Part shown: positions 18,249 to 28,561 of the stretch, piece by piece
Position numbering within the stretch: position 1 is the stretch's first letter
How the letters are laid out: every line of letters starts with the position of its first letter
Position numbers and translations under genes: made by a program
From: Rhodocyclales bacterium
Lineage (GTDB): Bacteria > Pseudomonadota > Gammaproteobacteria > Burkholderiales > Rhodocyclaceae
NCBI GenBank assembly: GCA_016235165.1
Contig: JACRLX010000030.1
Span: forward strand, 83,766 to 138,292
DNA length: 54,527 nt
Direction of reading: 5' to 3'
Notes under the pieces: model-generated
Told to the model about the DNA's origin: nothing
Databases searched by the model: none
What the model saw: only the letters and a program-made list of their open reading frames with translations

Positions 18249-19409
18249 ATGAACTTCGATATCGTGATTGTGGGCGGCGGCCTGGCCGGCCTTTCGCTCG
18301 CCGCGGCCCTGCGCCGCTCTTCCTTGTCGGTGGCCCTGGTCGAAGGCCAGGCACCGGCGGTTCCCGCCGGCTGGGATGCGCGGGTGTATGCGATTAGCCC
18401 GGCCAATGCGCGCTTTCTGGACGAACTGGGTGCCTGGCGCCACCTCGACGCCGCCCGCATGCAGGCCGTGGCGCAGATGGAGGTGCATGGCGATTCGGGC
18501 GGGCGCCTCGATTTCAGCGCTTACGGGGTCGGCGCCTCCGAACTGGCCTGGATACTCGAATCCTCGCTGATGGCGCGCGAGCTGTGGGAGACGGTCAAGC
18601 GCCAGGGCAATCTGACCCTGCTGTGCCCGGCCCGCCCCAGGGATTTGATGCTGGCGCCGGATGCCGCCGTGCTGACGCTTGACGACGGCCGCCAGCTTTC
18701 GTCGCGGCTGGTGGTCGGTGCCGACGGCGCGGAATCCTGGACGCGCTCGGCGGCCGGCATCGAGGTGCGCTTCGATCCCTACGATCAACTCGGCGTGGTT
18801 GCCAACTTCGAAACCGGGTTACCGCACCGTGGCACGGCCTACCAGTGGTTTCGCTGCGACGAAGGCGTGCTGGCTTGGCTGCCGCTGCCGGGCGAGCGCA
18901 TGTCCATGGTCTGGTCGGCACCGGAATACCTCGGGCGCGAACTGATGGCGCTCGACGCCGAGGCGCTGGCGGACCGGGTTGCCGCTGCCGGCGGGCGCAA
19001 GCTTGGCGCGCTGCGGCTGCTGACGCCGCAGGCCGCATTCCCGCTGCGGCTGATGCGTGCGCCGCGCTGCGTGGCGCCGCGCCTGGCACTGATCGGCGAC
19101 GCCGCCCACACCATCCATCCATTGTCGGGCCACGGCATCAACCTGGGCTTCCAGGATGCCCGCATGCTGGCGGGAGTCTTGTGCGACAAGCCGGAGCACA
19201 TCGATTGCGGCGACTTCTCGCTGTTGCGCCGTTACGAGCGGGCGCGCAAGGAGGCAGTGGTCACTTTGCAGACGATGACCGACACCCTCCACGACCTGTT
19301 CGGTCCCTCCGCCGATTCCCTCAAGCGCCTGCGCAATTTTGGATTGAACCTAACCAATCGCGTGCCGGTCGTAAAGGACTTGCTGGTCCGTTACGCCCTG
19401 TCAACCTGA
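18249..19409 (+). CDS. UbiH/UbiF/COQ6-family FAD-dependent hydroxylase
   Basis: 386 residues from the ATG at 18249. N-terminal FAD Rossmann motif (DIVIVGGGLAGLSLA), the central GADGAESW (DG motif), and the C-terminal GDAAHTIHPLSGHGINLGFQDA (GD motif) define a class A flavoprotein monooxygenase of ubiquinone biosynthesis. Which ring position it hydroxylates (UbiH, UbiF, UbiI or UbiM type) cannot be decided here. The upstream GTG at 18213 is less likely as start. The DsbC-like gene follows after 17 bases, probably in the same transcript. Confidence 0.88.
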   Translation: MNFDIVIVGGGLAGLSLAAALRRSSLSVALVEGQAPAVPAGWDARVYAISPANARFLDELGAWRHLDAARMQAVAQMEVHGDSGGRLDFSAYGVGASELAWILESSLMARELWETVKRQGNLTLLCPARPRDLMLAPDAAVLTLDDGRQLSSRLVVGADGAESWTRSAAGIEVRFDPYDQLGVVANFETGLPHRGTAYQWFRCDEGVLAWLPLPGERMSMVWSAPEYLGRELMALDAEALADRVAAAGGRKLGALRLLTPQAAFPLRLMRAPRCVAPRLALIGDAAHTIHPLSGHGINLGFQDARMLAGVLCDKPEHIDCGDFSLLRRYERARKEAVVTLQTMTDTLHDLFGPSADSLKRLRNFGLNLTNRVPVVKDLLVRYALST

Positions 19410-19426
19410 TTTCCACCGGAGAAAAC

Positions 19427-20107
19427 ATGAAACTGCCCCTGCTTGCGGCCGCCCTGGCCTGCTTTTCCATGGCCGCCCTGGCCGACGAGGCCGATGTGCG
19501 CAAGGCGGCCGAGGCCAAGCTGGGCAAGGTCGAGAAAATCCTCAAGGCGCCGATGCCCGGAGTGTGGGAAGTCTGGATCGAGGGACAGATCTTCTACATC
19601 GACGACAAGGCGACCCACGTGCTCTACGGCAACCTGCTGGACATGAAGACGGGCAAGAACATCACCGCCGAACGTCAGTTCAACGCGCTACCGCTGGAAC
19701 TTGCGCTGAAGCAGGTGCGCGGTTCGGGCAAGAACGTGATGGTCACTTTCGAGGATCCGAATTGCGGTTACTGCAAGAAGCTGGCGAAGGACGTGCTCAC
19801 GCTCAAGGATGTCACGGTCTATACCTTCCTGCTGCCGGTGCTGGGCGACGATTCCTACGAGAAATCCAAGGCCATCTGGTGTGCCCCCGACCGCTCCAAG
19901 GCCTGGGTTGACTGGATGACGGCCGGCAAGGCGCCGCCCGCCGCCCCTGCCAAGTGCGACGTCGCCGGGCTCAACAAATCGGCCCAACTGGGGGGGCGGC
20001 TGCGCATCAATGGCACGCCGGCCATCTTCTTTGCCGGCGGCGAGCGAGTCGGCGGCTACATCCCGGCGACGGAGATCGAAAAGCGCTTTTCCGGCGCCGG
20101 CGGTTGA
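19427..20107 (+). CDS. DsbC-type periplasmic thiol:disulfide interchange protein
   Basis: 226 residues with a signal peptide (cleavage after ALA, near residue 19), a short N-terminal dimerisation-like domain (to about 85) and a thioredoxin domain with active site CGYC (113-116) in FEDPNCGYCKKL. The cis-proline loop is GTPAIFF. The CGYC motif is the DsbC/DsbG type, so disulfide isomerisation or c-type cytochrome maturation support in the periplasm is likely. GGAG precedes the ATG. It ends 3 bases before the convergent kinase stop. Confidence 0.9.
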   Translation: MKLPLLAAALACFSMAALADEADVRKAAEAKLGKVEKILKAPMPGVWEVWIEGQIFYIDDKATHVLYGNLLDMKTGKNITAERQFNALPLELALKQVRGSGKNVMVTFEDPNCGYCKKLAKDVLTLKDVTVYTFLLPVLGDDSYEKSKAIWCAPDRSKAWVDWMTAGKAPPAAPAKCDVAGLNKSAQLGGRLRINGTPAIFFAGGERVGGYIPATEIEKRFSGAGG

Positions 20108-20110
20108 GGT

Positions 20111-22216
20111 CTAGGTTGCCGTCGGCTCGTTGGGCAGCCAGACGGTAAACACGGAACCGCCATCCGGCAGGCAGCTGCTTTGCATGCCGGGGATTCCGCT
20201 TCGCGGGCTGGCAACGTCGATGCGCCCGCCATAGCGCTGCACCAGTCCCAGACTGACCCATAGGCCGAGTCCCGTTCCGTCGCTCGTCTTGGTGGTGAAG
20301 AATGGGTCGAACAGGCGCTCGCGATCGGCCGGCGCAATGCCTGGTCCGCTGTCGCCCACGGCGACATAGCCGCCGGCAATCCCGTTTTCATCGCGGTCTC
20401 CGCATTCCAGTCGCAGCGTGCCGCCCTCGGGCATGGCCTGCAATGCATTCACCATCAGGTTTATCAGCACCTGCTGCAACTCGTTGCGATTCACGCTCAC
20501 CGGCCGTGTCGCGCGCAGGTCCTGCACCACCGCGACATTGGTCTTCTTCATCTGGTGCGCGACCAGCACCAGGCTGTCCTGCACCACCTGGTCGAGGCGG
20601 ATCGGCTCCAGGTAACCGGCATACTCGGCGGGACGGGCGAATTGCAGCAGCTTGGTGACGATCAGGCGGATGCGGAACACCTGGTCCTGGATCAGCCGGA
20701 TCTCGGCCATCACCGGCTCGGCTTTGTTGCCCAGGGTTTCGCGCAGCACGTCGAGGTTGCCCTGGATCACCGCCACCGGATTGTTCACCTCGTGCGCCAC
20801 GCCGGCGGCAAGCTGGCCTATTGCGGCAAGCTTTTCCGACATCACCAGGCGGCGTTGCGCCGAGCGCAGGGTTTCGTTGGCCTGCGCCAGTTCCTGGGTG
20901 CGCGCCGCCACCTTGCTGTCGAGTTCACGGCCCCAGCGCTGCAGGGCATCGGTCTGCTCCGCCAGGCGGTCGAGCAGGCGGTCGAAGTGGGCGGCGAGTT
21001 CGGCCAGCTCGTCTTCGCCGGCCAGGTCGGCGACCCGGGCGCCGACCCGGGCATCGACCTCGCCGGCCTCGATCGCGCTCATGGTGCCGTGCATGCGTTC
21101 CACCGGCTGCGAGACATGGCGCGCCAGGCGCAGGGACACCAGCGCCGCGACTGCCACCGTCGTGGCGAACAGCATCGCCACGGCGGCCAGGGCGAACCAG
21201 CGCGCGCGCTGGAAGGGCTCTTCGAGATAGCCGACATACAGCATGCCGACGCGCTTGCCCTGGCTGTCGGCGATCGGTTCGTAAGCCGAGACATACCAGT
21301 CGTTCACCACGAAGGCGCGGTCCAGCCAGGTGCGGCCGAGGTCGAGCGCGGTGTGGCGCACGGCGGCCGAGACGCGCGTGCCGATGGCGCGCACGCCCTC
21401 GAACAGGCGCACGTTGGTGGCGATGCGCACATCATCGAGGAACAGGGTCGCGGTGCCGACGCTGCCCAGTGGCAGCGAGCCTTCCGGATAGACGATCTCG
21501 TTGATGCGGTCGACGATGTCGAGGTTCTTGTTCAGCAGCAGGCCGCCGACCAGTACGCCGGCGCTGGCGCCGCCCTCGCGCGCTGCCGAGGCCAGCGGCG
21601 CGGCGGCGTGCATCAGCATGCCGCGGGTCTCTTCGCTGCGCTGCGTCGGCTGTGCATTGCGCGTCGGGATCAGCGGCGTGCGTGCGCGGTCCGCCAGTTG
21701 CGGGTCGATCGCCGCCAGCTGACCGGCGTCGAGGATGTCGACTTCGATTTCGGCGTGGCCGGAGAGGGCGCGTCGCGCCACTTCCCAGCTTGCATAGCCG
21801 GTGCCGATCGCGGGTCCGCCGCTGGCGGCTTTGACGCGGCCGTCGTGGTCGAGCAGGATCAGGAAGTCGAGGTTCAGCTGCTGGCGCATCTCGCGCAGGC
21901 GTTCGGCCAGCGCCGGTGCTCCGGGCCGCTCGCGCAGGGTGCGCGCCAGGCGCTCCGAACCGGCCAGGGTCTCGACCCGGCGCCCGACGCCCTGCTTGAC
22001 CTGGTCGAAGTAGCCATGGGCCACGGCGAGATCGCTTTGCACCTTGGTGATCAGCAGGCGGTCGTAGTACACCGCGCCCCAGGTGACGAGGATGCCGACC
22101 AGGATCGGCACCGCCAGCAGCAGCGGTCCCAGCGCCAGCGCCAGCAGCTTGAAGCGCAGCGAGCCGCGAAAGCGCGCGGCGAGGCCTGCCGGCGCTAGAC
22201 GCCCCAGGCCGCGCAC
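20111..22216 (-). CDS. Sensor histidine kinase with periplasmic Cache domain and HAMP
   Basis: 701 residues: TM1 (about 20-50), large periplasmic Cache-type sensor (about 55-330), TM2, HAMP, coiled coil, HisKA (GVAHEVNNPVAVIQGNL) and HATPase (NALQAMPEGG, DSGPGIAPADRERLFDPFF, GTGLGLWVS). All catalytic boxes are intact. The start overlaps the sigma-54 regulator by 22 bases, so the two are coupled and form a cognate pair. Position next to the formate dehydrogenase operon suggests the signal relates to formate or another small carboxylate, but the ligand is unknown. Confidence 0.9.
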   Translation of the reverse strand: MRGLGRLAPAGLAARFRGSLRFKLLALALGPLLLAVPILVGILVTWGAVYYDRLLITKVQSDLAVAHGYFDQVKQGVGRRVETLAGSERLARTLRERPGAPALAERLREMRQQLNLDFLILLDHDGRVKAASGGPAIGTGYASWEVARRALSGHAEIEVDILDAGQLAAIDPQLADRARTPLIPTRNAQPTQRSEETRGMLMHAAAPLASAAREGGASAGVLVGGLLLNKNLDIVDRINEIVYPEGSLPLGSVGTATLFLDDVRIATNVRLFEGVRAIGTRVSAAVRHTALDLGRTWLDRAFVVNDWYVSAYEPIADSQGKRVGMLYVGYLEEPFQRARWFALAAVAMLFATTVAVAALVSLRLARHVSQPVERMHGTMSAIEAGEVDARVGARVADLAGEDELAELAAHFDRLLDRLAEQTDALQRWGRELDSKVAARTQELAQANETLRSAQRRLVMSEKLAAIGQLAAGVAHEVNNPVAVIQGNLDVLRETLGNKAEPVMAEIRLIQDQVFRIRLIVTKLLQFARPAEYAGYLEPIRLDQVVQDSLVLVAHQMKKTNVAVVQDLRATRPVSVNRNELQQVLINLMVNALQAMPEGGTLRLECGDRDENGIAGGYVAVGDSGPGIAPADRERLFDPFFTTKTSDGTGLGLWVSLGLVQRYGGRIDVASPRSGIPGMQSSCLPDGGSVFTVWLPNEPTAT

Positions 22217-23655
22217 TTGCGCTCCAGGGTCTTGCGTGAAACGCCGAGCCGGCGCGCCGCCTCGGATTTGTTGCCCTTGCAGGCGTCGAGCACGCCGAGG
22301 ATGTGGCGGCGCTCGATGGCCGCCAGCGTATCCTCGCCGTTCCCGGCGGCGTTTGCCGTTACGGCGGCGTCGAAAGTCGGCGCTGGCGCGGCGGCGATTT
22401 CCTCCTCGTCGAGCGAAAAATCGTCGGCGTAGTAACCGAGGATCAGCGAGCGCTCGACCAGGTTCTTCAGTTCGCGCACGTTGCCCGGCCAGCGGTAGCG
22501 CGCCAGGCGGGCCAGCGCCGCTTCGTCGCGCCGCAGCTCGGGCAGGCCCAGGCGCGCGGCGAGCTGGCCGATGAAATACTCCACCAGGTCGGGCAGGTCT
22601 TCCAGGCGTTCGCGCAGCGGCGGCATGCGCACCTCGACCACTTGCAGGCGATAGTAAAGGTCGCTGCGGAAGCGTCCGGCATTGACTTCGGCAACCAGGT
22701 CGCGGTTGGTGGCCGCCACCACGCGCACGTCCACCGGCACTTCCTGTTCCGAGCCCACCGGCCGCACCCGGCGTTCCTCCAGCACGCGCAGCAGCTTGGC
22801 CTGTACCGGCAGCGGCAGTTCGGAGATTTCGTCGAGGAACAGGGTGCCGCCGCGGGCGTAGTAGAACAGGCCCTCGCGGCCCGCCGCGGCGCCGGTAAAG
22901 GCGCCCTTGACGTGGCCGAAGAGTTCCGACTCGATGATCTCCTCGGCGATCGCGGCGCAGTTGATCGGCACGAAAGGCCCGGCGTCGCGGCCTTCGCCGC
23001 GCGGACTCATGCGGTGCAGGGCACGTGCGGCGAGTTCCTTGCCGGTACCGGATTCGCCGTGGATCAACACCGTCGACGGCGTCGGCGCGATGCGCTTGAT
23101 GCGGGCGCAGACCTCGCGGATGACCATGGAATCGCCGACCATGCCTTCGACGCTGTCATCACGCTGGTCGAGCTCGCGGCGCAGGACGAAGTTTTCGCGC
23201 CGCAGCGAGGAGCGCTCGAAGCAGCGCTTCACGGCGTTGAGCATTTGCGCCACCGAGAAGGGCTTGAGCAGGAAATCGGCGGCGCCGGCGCGCAGGGCGT
23301 CGATCGCGGTTTCGAGGTCGGCATAGGCCGTCATCAGCACTACGTCGCCGGCAAAACCCTGATCGCGCAGCTGGTGCAGCCACTCGACACCGGAACGGCC
23401 GGGCAGGGCGATGTCGAGCACGATCAGGTCGAAGTGGCGCCGCCCCAGCAGCTCGGCGGCCTGCTCGACGCTGCCGGCGGTGGCCACCCAGCCACAACGT
23501 GGCGTCAGCGAACGTTGCAGGAAACTGACCATGCCCGGTTCGTCATCGACCACCAGCACCGACTGGTGGCGCCAGGGCGAAAGTTCGCCGGCCGCGACGG
23601 CGGGCAGGGATGTCAAAGGCTTCTCCTCGCTGCTGTTCTTGTGTGCCGGCATCAT
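22195..23655 (-). CDS. NtrC-family sigma-54-dependent response regulator
   Basis: 486 residues from MMPAHKN (start within 23652-23655); the frame runs to 23772 but that part covers the palindromes. Receiver domain with phosphoacceptor Asp in [15 protein letters not shown] and Lys in FLLKPF; AAA+ domain with Walker [16 protein letters not shown], the sigma-54 contact loop GAFTGA, and R-fingers; C-terminal Fis-type HTH ([19 protein letters not shown]). It therefore activates sigma-54 promoters. The nearest such promoter is the GG-N10-GC element upstream of fdnG, with two palindromes between. Confidence 0.92.
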   Translation of the reverse strand: MMPAHKNSSEEKPLTSLPAVAAGELSPWRHQSVLVVDDEPGMVSFLQRSLTPRCGWVATAGSVEQAAELLGRRHFDLIVLDIALPGRSGVEWLHQLRDQGFAGDVVLMTAYADLETAIDALRAGAADFLLKPFSVAQMLNAVKRCFERSSLRRENFVLRRELDQRDDSVEGMVGDSMVIREVCARIKRIAPTPSTVLIHGESGTGKELAARALHRMSPRGEGRDAGPFVPINCAAIAEEIIESELFGHVKGAFTGAAAGREGLFYYARGGTLFLDEISELPLPVQAKLLRVLEERRVRPVGSEQEVPVDVRVVAATNRDLVAEVNAGRFRSDLYYRLQVVEVRMPPLRERLEDLPDLVEYFIGQLAARLGLPELRRDEAALARLARYRWPGNVRELKNLVERSLILGYYADDFSLDEEEIAAAPAPTFDAAVTANAAGNGEDTLAAIERRHILGVLDACKGNKSEAARRLGVSRKTLERKCAAWGV

Positions 23656-23695
23656 CGTCAATTCGCGCGGCCTTGGCAATCCGGAAATTTGGCCT

Positions 23696-23742
23696 GGGAC
23701 AAATTGTCCCACCCGGACAGAACGGCGCAGGACATTTTGTCC
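23696..23742. promoter_or_regulatory. Two palindromic activator sites (candidate UAS) in the divergent regulator-fdn region
   Basis: Palindromes gggacaaattgtccc (about 23696-23710) and ggacattttgtcc (23730-23742) share GGACA-N3-TGTCC. Their centres are about 33 bases apart, roughly three helical turns, so both sites face the same side. They lie about 60-100 bases upstream of the -24/-12 element, the normal distance for NtrC-type enhancer sites. Confidence 0.65.
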
Positions 23743-23796
23743 ATCGATGCATGTTGCATTGCGGTAAGTCATTGTTGCCGCAGCGCAGCGTGCTTT

Positions 23797-23810
23797 GGCG
23801 TGGAACGTGC
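23797..23810 (+). promoter_or_regulatory. Sigma-54 (-24/-12) promoter of the formate dehydrogenase operon
   Basis: tGGcgtggaacgtGCa: GG at 23797-23798 and GC at 23809-23810 with exactly 10 bases between, matching the invariant sigma-54 spacing. Transcription would start near 23822, leaving a leader of about 55 bases with the Shine-Dalgarno GAGGAGG ahead of the ATG at 23877. Confidence 0.7.
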
Positions 23811-23876
23811 ACTATGGTGAAACTGGCCTGCGTCGTTCTGCACAGGCCGGCTTTTCACAACGAGGAGGCGACAACA

Positions 23877-26800
23877 ATGCAAGTCTCACGGCGGCAGTTC
23901 TTCAAGATCTGCGGCGCCGGTCTCTCCGGGTCATCCATCGCCCTGATGGGTTACTCGCCGACATCGGCCCTGGCCGAGGTGCGCAGCTACAAGCTGGCCC
24001 ACGCCACGGAAACCCGCAACATGTGCCCCTACTGCTCGGTCAGTTGCGGGGTCCTGATCTACACCACGGGCGACAAGTCCAAGAACGCAAAAGCGGACAT
24101 CATCCACATCGAGGGCGATCCGGACAATCCCGTGAATCGCGGCACGCTGTGCCCCAAGGGCGCCGGCCTGCTCGACATGGTCAAGAGCCCCAACCGGCTC
24201 AAGTTCCCCGAAGTGCGCGAGCCCGGCAGCAACGAGTGGAAGCGCATCTCCTGGGATGACGCCCTGACGCGCATCGCCAAGCACATGAAGGCCGACCGCG
24301 ACGCCAACTTCATCGAGAAAAACGCCGCCGGCGTCACGGTGAACCGCTGGCCCACTTTCGGCTTCCTCGCTTCCTCCGCCGCCAACAACGAAACGGGATA
24401 TCTCAGCCACAAGGTACTGCGCAGCCTCGGCGCCGTTGCCTTCGATACGCAAGCACGCATCTGACACGCCCCCACGGTATCCAGTCTGGGTCCGACATTT
24501 GGGCGTGGCGCAATGACCAATCACTGGGTCGACATCAAGAATGCCGACCTCGTGCTGATCATGGGTGGCAATGCCGCCGAAGCGCATCCCTGCGGCTTTA
24601 AATGGGTCATCGAAGCGAAGAAGGACCGCAAAGCCAAGCTGGTCACGGTCGATCCGCGCTTCACGCGTTCCGCCGCCGTTTCCGATTTCTATGCGCCGGT
24701 GCGTGCGGGTTCCGACATCGCCTTCCTCGGCGGCGTCGTTAACTACCTGCTCGAGAAGGACAAGATCCACCACGACTACGTCAAGAACTACACCAACGCC
24801 GGTTTCCTGATCAATCCCGACTACAAGTTCGAGGACGGCCTCTTCTCCGGCTACAACCCGGAAAAGCGCAACTATGCCAAGGCCACCTGGGGTTACCAGA
24901 TGACCGAGGCGGACAAGAAGACCGGCGAGTCCTGGGTCAAGGTGGATCCGACCCTGCAGGACCCGAACTGCGCCTTCCAGTTGCTGAAGAAGCACTACAG
25001 CCGCTACACGCCGGACATGGTGAGCAAGGTCACCGGCACGCCCAAGGAAGCCTTCCTCAAGGTCTGCGAAATGATCGCGGAGACCGCGGCGGCCGACAAG
25101 ACCATGACCATCCTGTATGCGCTGGGGTGGACGCAGCACTCGGTCGGTTCGCAGAACATCCGCACCATGGCCATCATCCAGACCCTGCTCGGCAACATGG
25201 GCATGGCCGGTGGCGGCATCAATGCGCTGCGCGGGCACGCCAACGTGCAGGGCATCACCGACATGTGCCTGTTCGGCGCCAACCTGCCGGGTTACATCGC
25301 TTCGCCGACCGAAGCCGACGTCGACCGCAAGACCTATGTCGAGAAGCGCACGCCGAAGGCCCTGCGTCCGGGCCAGATGAACTTCGCGCAGAACTTCCCG
25401 AAATGGTTCACCAGCCTGCAGAAGGCCTGGTACGGCAATGCGGCGACCGACAAGAACGACTTCGCCTACGAGTGGCTGCCCAAGATCGACGGTGCCTACG
25501 ATACTTTGGCCATCTTCGAGAAGATGCACCAGGGCAAGATCAACGGCTTCGTCTGCCAGGGCTTCAACCCGCTGGCCTCGGTGTCGAACAAGAAGAAGGT
25601 GGGCGACGCGCTGGCCAAGCTGAAGTACCTGGTTGTCATCGATCCGCTGGCGACCGACACCTCCGAGTTCTGGAAGAACCACGGCGAGTTCAACGAAGTC
25701 GATGCCTCGAAGATCGCGACAGAGGTGTTCCGCCTGCCGGCCGACTGCTTTGCCGAGGACACGGGCTCGTTCACCAACTCCGGCCGCGTCATCCAGTGGC
25801 ACTGGAAGGCCGCCGACGGTCCCGGCGAATCCAAGGGCGACATCGAGATCATCGCCACGCTGTTCCAGAAACTCAAGGCCATGTACGCCAAGGACGGCGG
25901 CAAGCTGCCCGATCCCATCATGAACCTGACCTGGGCGCATCGCATCCCGACCAAGCCCTCGTCGGCGGAACTGCTGATGGAAATCTCGGGCAAGGCGCTG
26001 GGCGACGTCTTCGATCCCAAGGACAAGACCAAGGTCATCGCCAAGGCCGGCGAGCAACTGGCCGGCTTCGCGCAACTGCGCGACGATGGTTCCACCTCCT
26101 GCGGCAACTGGATCTACGGCGGCTGCTGGTCGCAGGCCGGCAACCTCACGGCGCGGCGCGACAACGCCGATCCGTCCGGCCTCGGCCAGACGCTGCTGTG
26201 GGGCTTCGCCTGGCCGGCCAACCGGCGCATCATCTACAACCGTGCGTCGTGCGACCTGGCCGGCAAGCCCTGGGACCCGAAGCGCACGGTGATCCGCTGG
26301 ACCGGTACCGCCTGGGCGGGCAATGACATTCCCGACATGCGCCCCGACGCGGCGCCGGACGAGAACGTCATGCCTTTCATCATGACCCCGGAAGGCGTGG
26401 CGCGGCTGTTTGCGCCAGGTATGGCCGAAGGCCCCTTCCCCGAGCACTACGAACCCTTCGAGACGCCGCTGGACAAGAATCCCTTCCACCCAGGCAACCC
26501 GAAGGCGCTCAACAATCCGGCCGCCCGCGTATACAAGGGCGACATGGAGGTGTTCGGCAAGGCCAAGGACTTCCCCTACGTCTGCACCACGTATCGCCTC
26601 GTCGAACACTTCCACTTCTGGACCAAGCACGCAAAGATCAATGCCGTGCTTCAGCCGGAACAGTTCGTGGAAATCGGCGAAGAGCTGGCCAGGGAAAAGG
26701 GCATCGCCAACGGCGACCGGGTCAAGGTGCGCAGCAACCGCGGCTTCATCAAGGCCGTGGCGGTGGTCACCAAGCGCATCCCGACCCTGATGATCGACGG

Positions 26801-26957
26801 CAAGAAGACCCACACGGTCGGCATCCCGATCCACTGGGGCTTCAAGGGGCTCACCAAGCCGGGCTTCATCACCAACACGCTGACGCCTTACGTGGGTGAC
26901 GCCAATTCGCAGACGCCGGAGTTCAAGGCGTTCCTGGTCAACATCGAGAAGGCATAA
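23877..26957 (+). CDS. fdnG: Selenocysteine-containing formate dehydrogenase, catalytic alpha subunit
   Basis: Periplasmic molybdo-bis-MGD subunit oxidising formate to CO2. Reading UGA 24462-24464 as Sec gives one 1026-residue protein with Sec at residue 196 in TQARI-U-HAPTV, the same position as in E. coli FdnG. Without readthrough it appears as two fragments. The N-terminus has a Tat signal (SRRQFFKICGAG), then the [4Fe-4S] cysteines CPYCSVSC ... LCPKG, then the Mo-bisMGD and C-terminal cofactor-binding domains. Sec is followed by the catalytic His. The start at 23877 has the ideal SD GAGGAGG. Leads the fdnGHI-fdhE operon under the sigma-54 promoter. Confidence 0.96.
24465..24507 (+). promoter_or_regulatory. 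SECIS-like hairpin for FdnG Sec196
   Basis: Immediately after UGA, CACGCCC (24465-24471) pairs perfectly with GGGCGTG (24501-24507). An upper CGG/CCG and UCC/GGG stem closes a small loop AGUCU, close to the GGUCU apical motif of E. coli SECIS elements. It is thus the SelB binding site expected for a bacterial Sec codon. Confidence 0.8.
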
Positions 26958-26969
26958 GGGAGAGACGAC

Positions 26970-27857
26970 ATGGCTTTACAAAGTCTGGACATCGCCCGCC
27001 GCTCGGCGACGACCACACCGGCGCCCGGCGTGAGGCAAACCACGGAAGTGGCCAAGCTGATCGATGTGTCCACCTGCATCGGCTGCAAGGCCTGCCAGGT
27101 AGCCTGCATGGAATGGAACGACGTTCGCGACGACGTCGGCAGCTGCACGGGCATTTACGACAATCCGGTCGACCTGACGGCCAAGTCATGGACCGTGATG
27201 CGCTACGCCGAAGTGGAAGAGAAAGGCCGGCTGGAGTGGCTGATCCGCAAGGACGGCTGCATGCATTGCGCCGACCCGGGCTGCCTCAAGGCCTGCCCGG
27301 CCCCCGGCGCCATCATCCAGTACGCCAACGGCATCGTCGATTTCCACCAGGAAAACTGCATCGGCTGCGGCTACTGCATCACCGGCTGTCCGTTCAATGT
27401 CCCGCGCATCTCGAAGGAGGACAGCAAGGCCTACAAGTGCACGCTGTGCTCCGACCGGGTGGCCGTCGGCCAGGCTCCGGCCTGCGCCAAGGCCTGCCCG
27501 ACCGGGGCGATCCAGTTCGGCTCCAAGGAGCAGATGAAGGATTACGCCGCCAAGCGCGTGGTGGACCTGAAGATGCGCGGCTACGACAAGGTGGGGCTTT
27601 ACGATCCGCAAGGGGTGGGCGGCACGCACGTGATGTATGTGCTGCACCACGCCGACCGGCCCGAGCTGTACAAGGGGCTGGCCGCAGACCCCGGCATCAG
27701 TCCGCTGGTGTCGTTGTGGAAGGGCATCGCCAAGCCCGTCGCCACCGTGGCCATGGCCGCCGTCGCACTCGGCAGCCTGTTCCACTACGTGATGAAGGGG
27801 CCGAACGAAGTGTCCAAGGAGCTGGAAGACGAGATGGAGAAGGAGGACGCGAAATGA
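26970..27857 (+). CDS. fdnH: Formate dehydrogenase iron-sulfur (beta) subunit
   Basis: Electron-transfer subunit of 295 residues, matching E. coli FdnH in length. Four [4Fe-4S] motifs are intact: [35 protein letters not shown] and CTLC ... ACAKAC. A single C-terminal TM helix ([20 protein letters not shown]) anchors it to the membrane, so it passes electrons from the periplasmic alpha subunit to the cytochrome b subunit. Starts 12 bases after fdnG; its stop overlaps the fdnI start (ATGA). Confidence 0.96.
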   Translation: MALQSLDIARRSATTTPAPGVRQTTEVAKLIDVSTCIGCKACQVACMEWNDVRDDVGSCTGIYDNPVDLTAKSWTVMRYAEVEEKGRLEWLIRKDGCMHCADPGCLKACPAPGAIIQYANGIVDFHQENCIGCGYCITGCPFNVPRISKEDSKAYKCTLCSDRVAVGQAPACAKACPTGAIQFGSKEQMKDYAAKRVVDLKMRGYDKVGLYDPQGVGGTHVMYVLHHADRPELYKGLAADPGISPLVSLWKGIAKPVATVAMAAVALGSLFHYVMKGPNEVSKELEDEMEKEDAK

Positions 27858-28477
27858 TCAGGAACCCGAAAGACCTGCAACGCTACGATGCGCAGGAGCG
27901 GGCCAACCACTGGCTGGTCGGCATCTGTTTCATCCTGCTTGCGCTGTCCGGCCTGGCCTTCTTTCATCCGGCCTTCTATCCGCTGACCCAGCTGTTCGGT
28001 GGCGGAGTCTGGGCGCGCATCCTGCACCCCATCATCGGCGCCCTGATGATGATCGCCTTCGTCGTCATGTTCTTCCGCTTCCGGGCGCTGAACCAGATGA
28101 CGGCGGCGGACAAGGAATGGCTGTCGCGGGTGGGGGAGATGATCGACGGCAACGACCACAACATGCCGGAACAGGGCAAGTACAACGGCGGCCAGAAGGC
28201 GATGTTCTGGGCCATGGCGCTGTGCATGCTGCTGCTGTTCGTCTCCGGCATCACCCTCTGGCGCGCCTACTTCAGCTTCCCGGTGGATCTGGTGCGCCTC
28301 GGTGCCGTGGTGCATGCCGCGATCGCCGCGATCATGATCGCGATGATCTTCGTCCATGTCTATGCGGCGCTGTGGGTGCGTGGTACGGTGCGCGCCATGG
28401 TCTATGGCACGGTAACCCGCGCCTGGGCCAAGCAGCACCATCGCGCCTGGTACCGTCAGGTCACGGGCAAGTCATAG
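27854..28477 (+). CDS. fdnI: Formate dehydrogenase cytochrome b556 (gamma) subunit
   Basis: 207 residues from the ATG overlapping the fdnH stop; the reading frame runs upstream inside fdnH but that is a shadow. Four hydrophobic helices with the haem-ligand histidines typical of FdnI (ERANHWLVG in helix 1, ILHPIIG in helix 2, [22 protein letters not shown] in helix 4). It oxidises FDH-derived electrons to the quinone pool, so the complex is a respiratory, quinone-linked FDH-N/FDH-O type enzyme. Confidence 0.94.
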   Translation: MIRNPKDLQRYDAQERANHWLVGICFILLALSGLAFFHPAFYPLTQLFGGGVWARILHPIIGALMMIAFVVMFFRFRALNQMTAADKEWLSRVGEMIDGNDHNMPEQGKYNGGQKAMFWAMALCMLLLFVSGITLWRAYFSFPVDLVRLGAVVHAAIAAIMIAMIFVHVYAALWVRGTVRAMVYGTVTRAWAKQHHRAWYRQVTGKS

Positions 28478-28501
28478 GCACTTGACCTCGGCATCAAATC
28501 A

Positions 28502-28527
28502 GACCCGCGGGCTTCGGCCCGCGGGTC
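28502..28527. terminator. Stable GC hairpin between fdnI and fdhE
   Basis: Perfect 11-bp stem gacccgcgggc/gcccgcgggtc closed by a TTCG tetraloop, with only a short T run (gttt) after it. It may attenuate read-through into fdhE or stabilise the fdnGHI 3' end rather than stop transcription completely. Confidence 0.6.
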
Positions 28528-28561
28528 GTTTGCAGCTCCCCAATCGACTAGACTCTCCGCC

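Noticed and set aside
24462-24464. TGA in fdnG as a nonsense mutation
   Set aside because: Position 196 is the known Sec site of FdnG, a SECIS-like hairpin follows, and Sec machinery is nearby.
23931-26834. 967-residue minus-strand frame
   Set aside because: Antisense to fdnG, whose translation matches the formate dehydrogenase family throughout.
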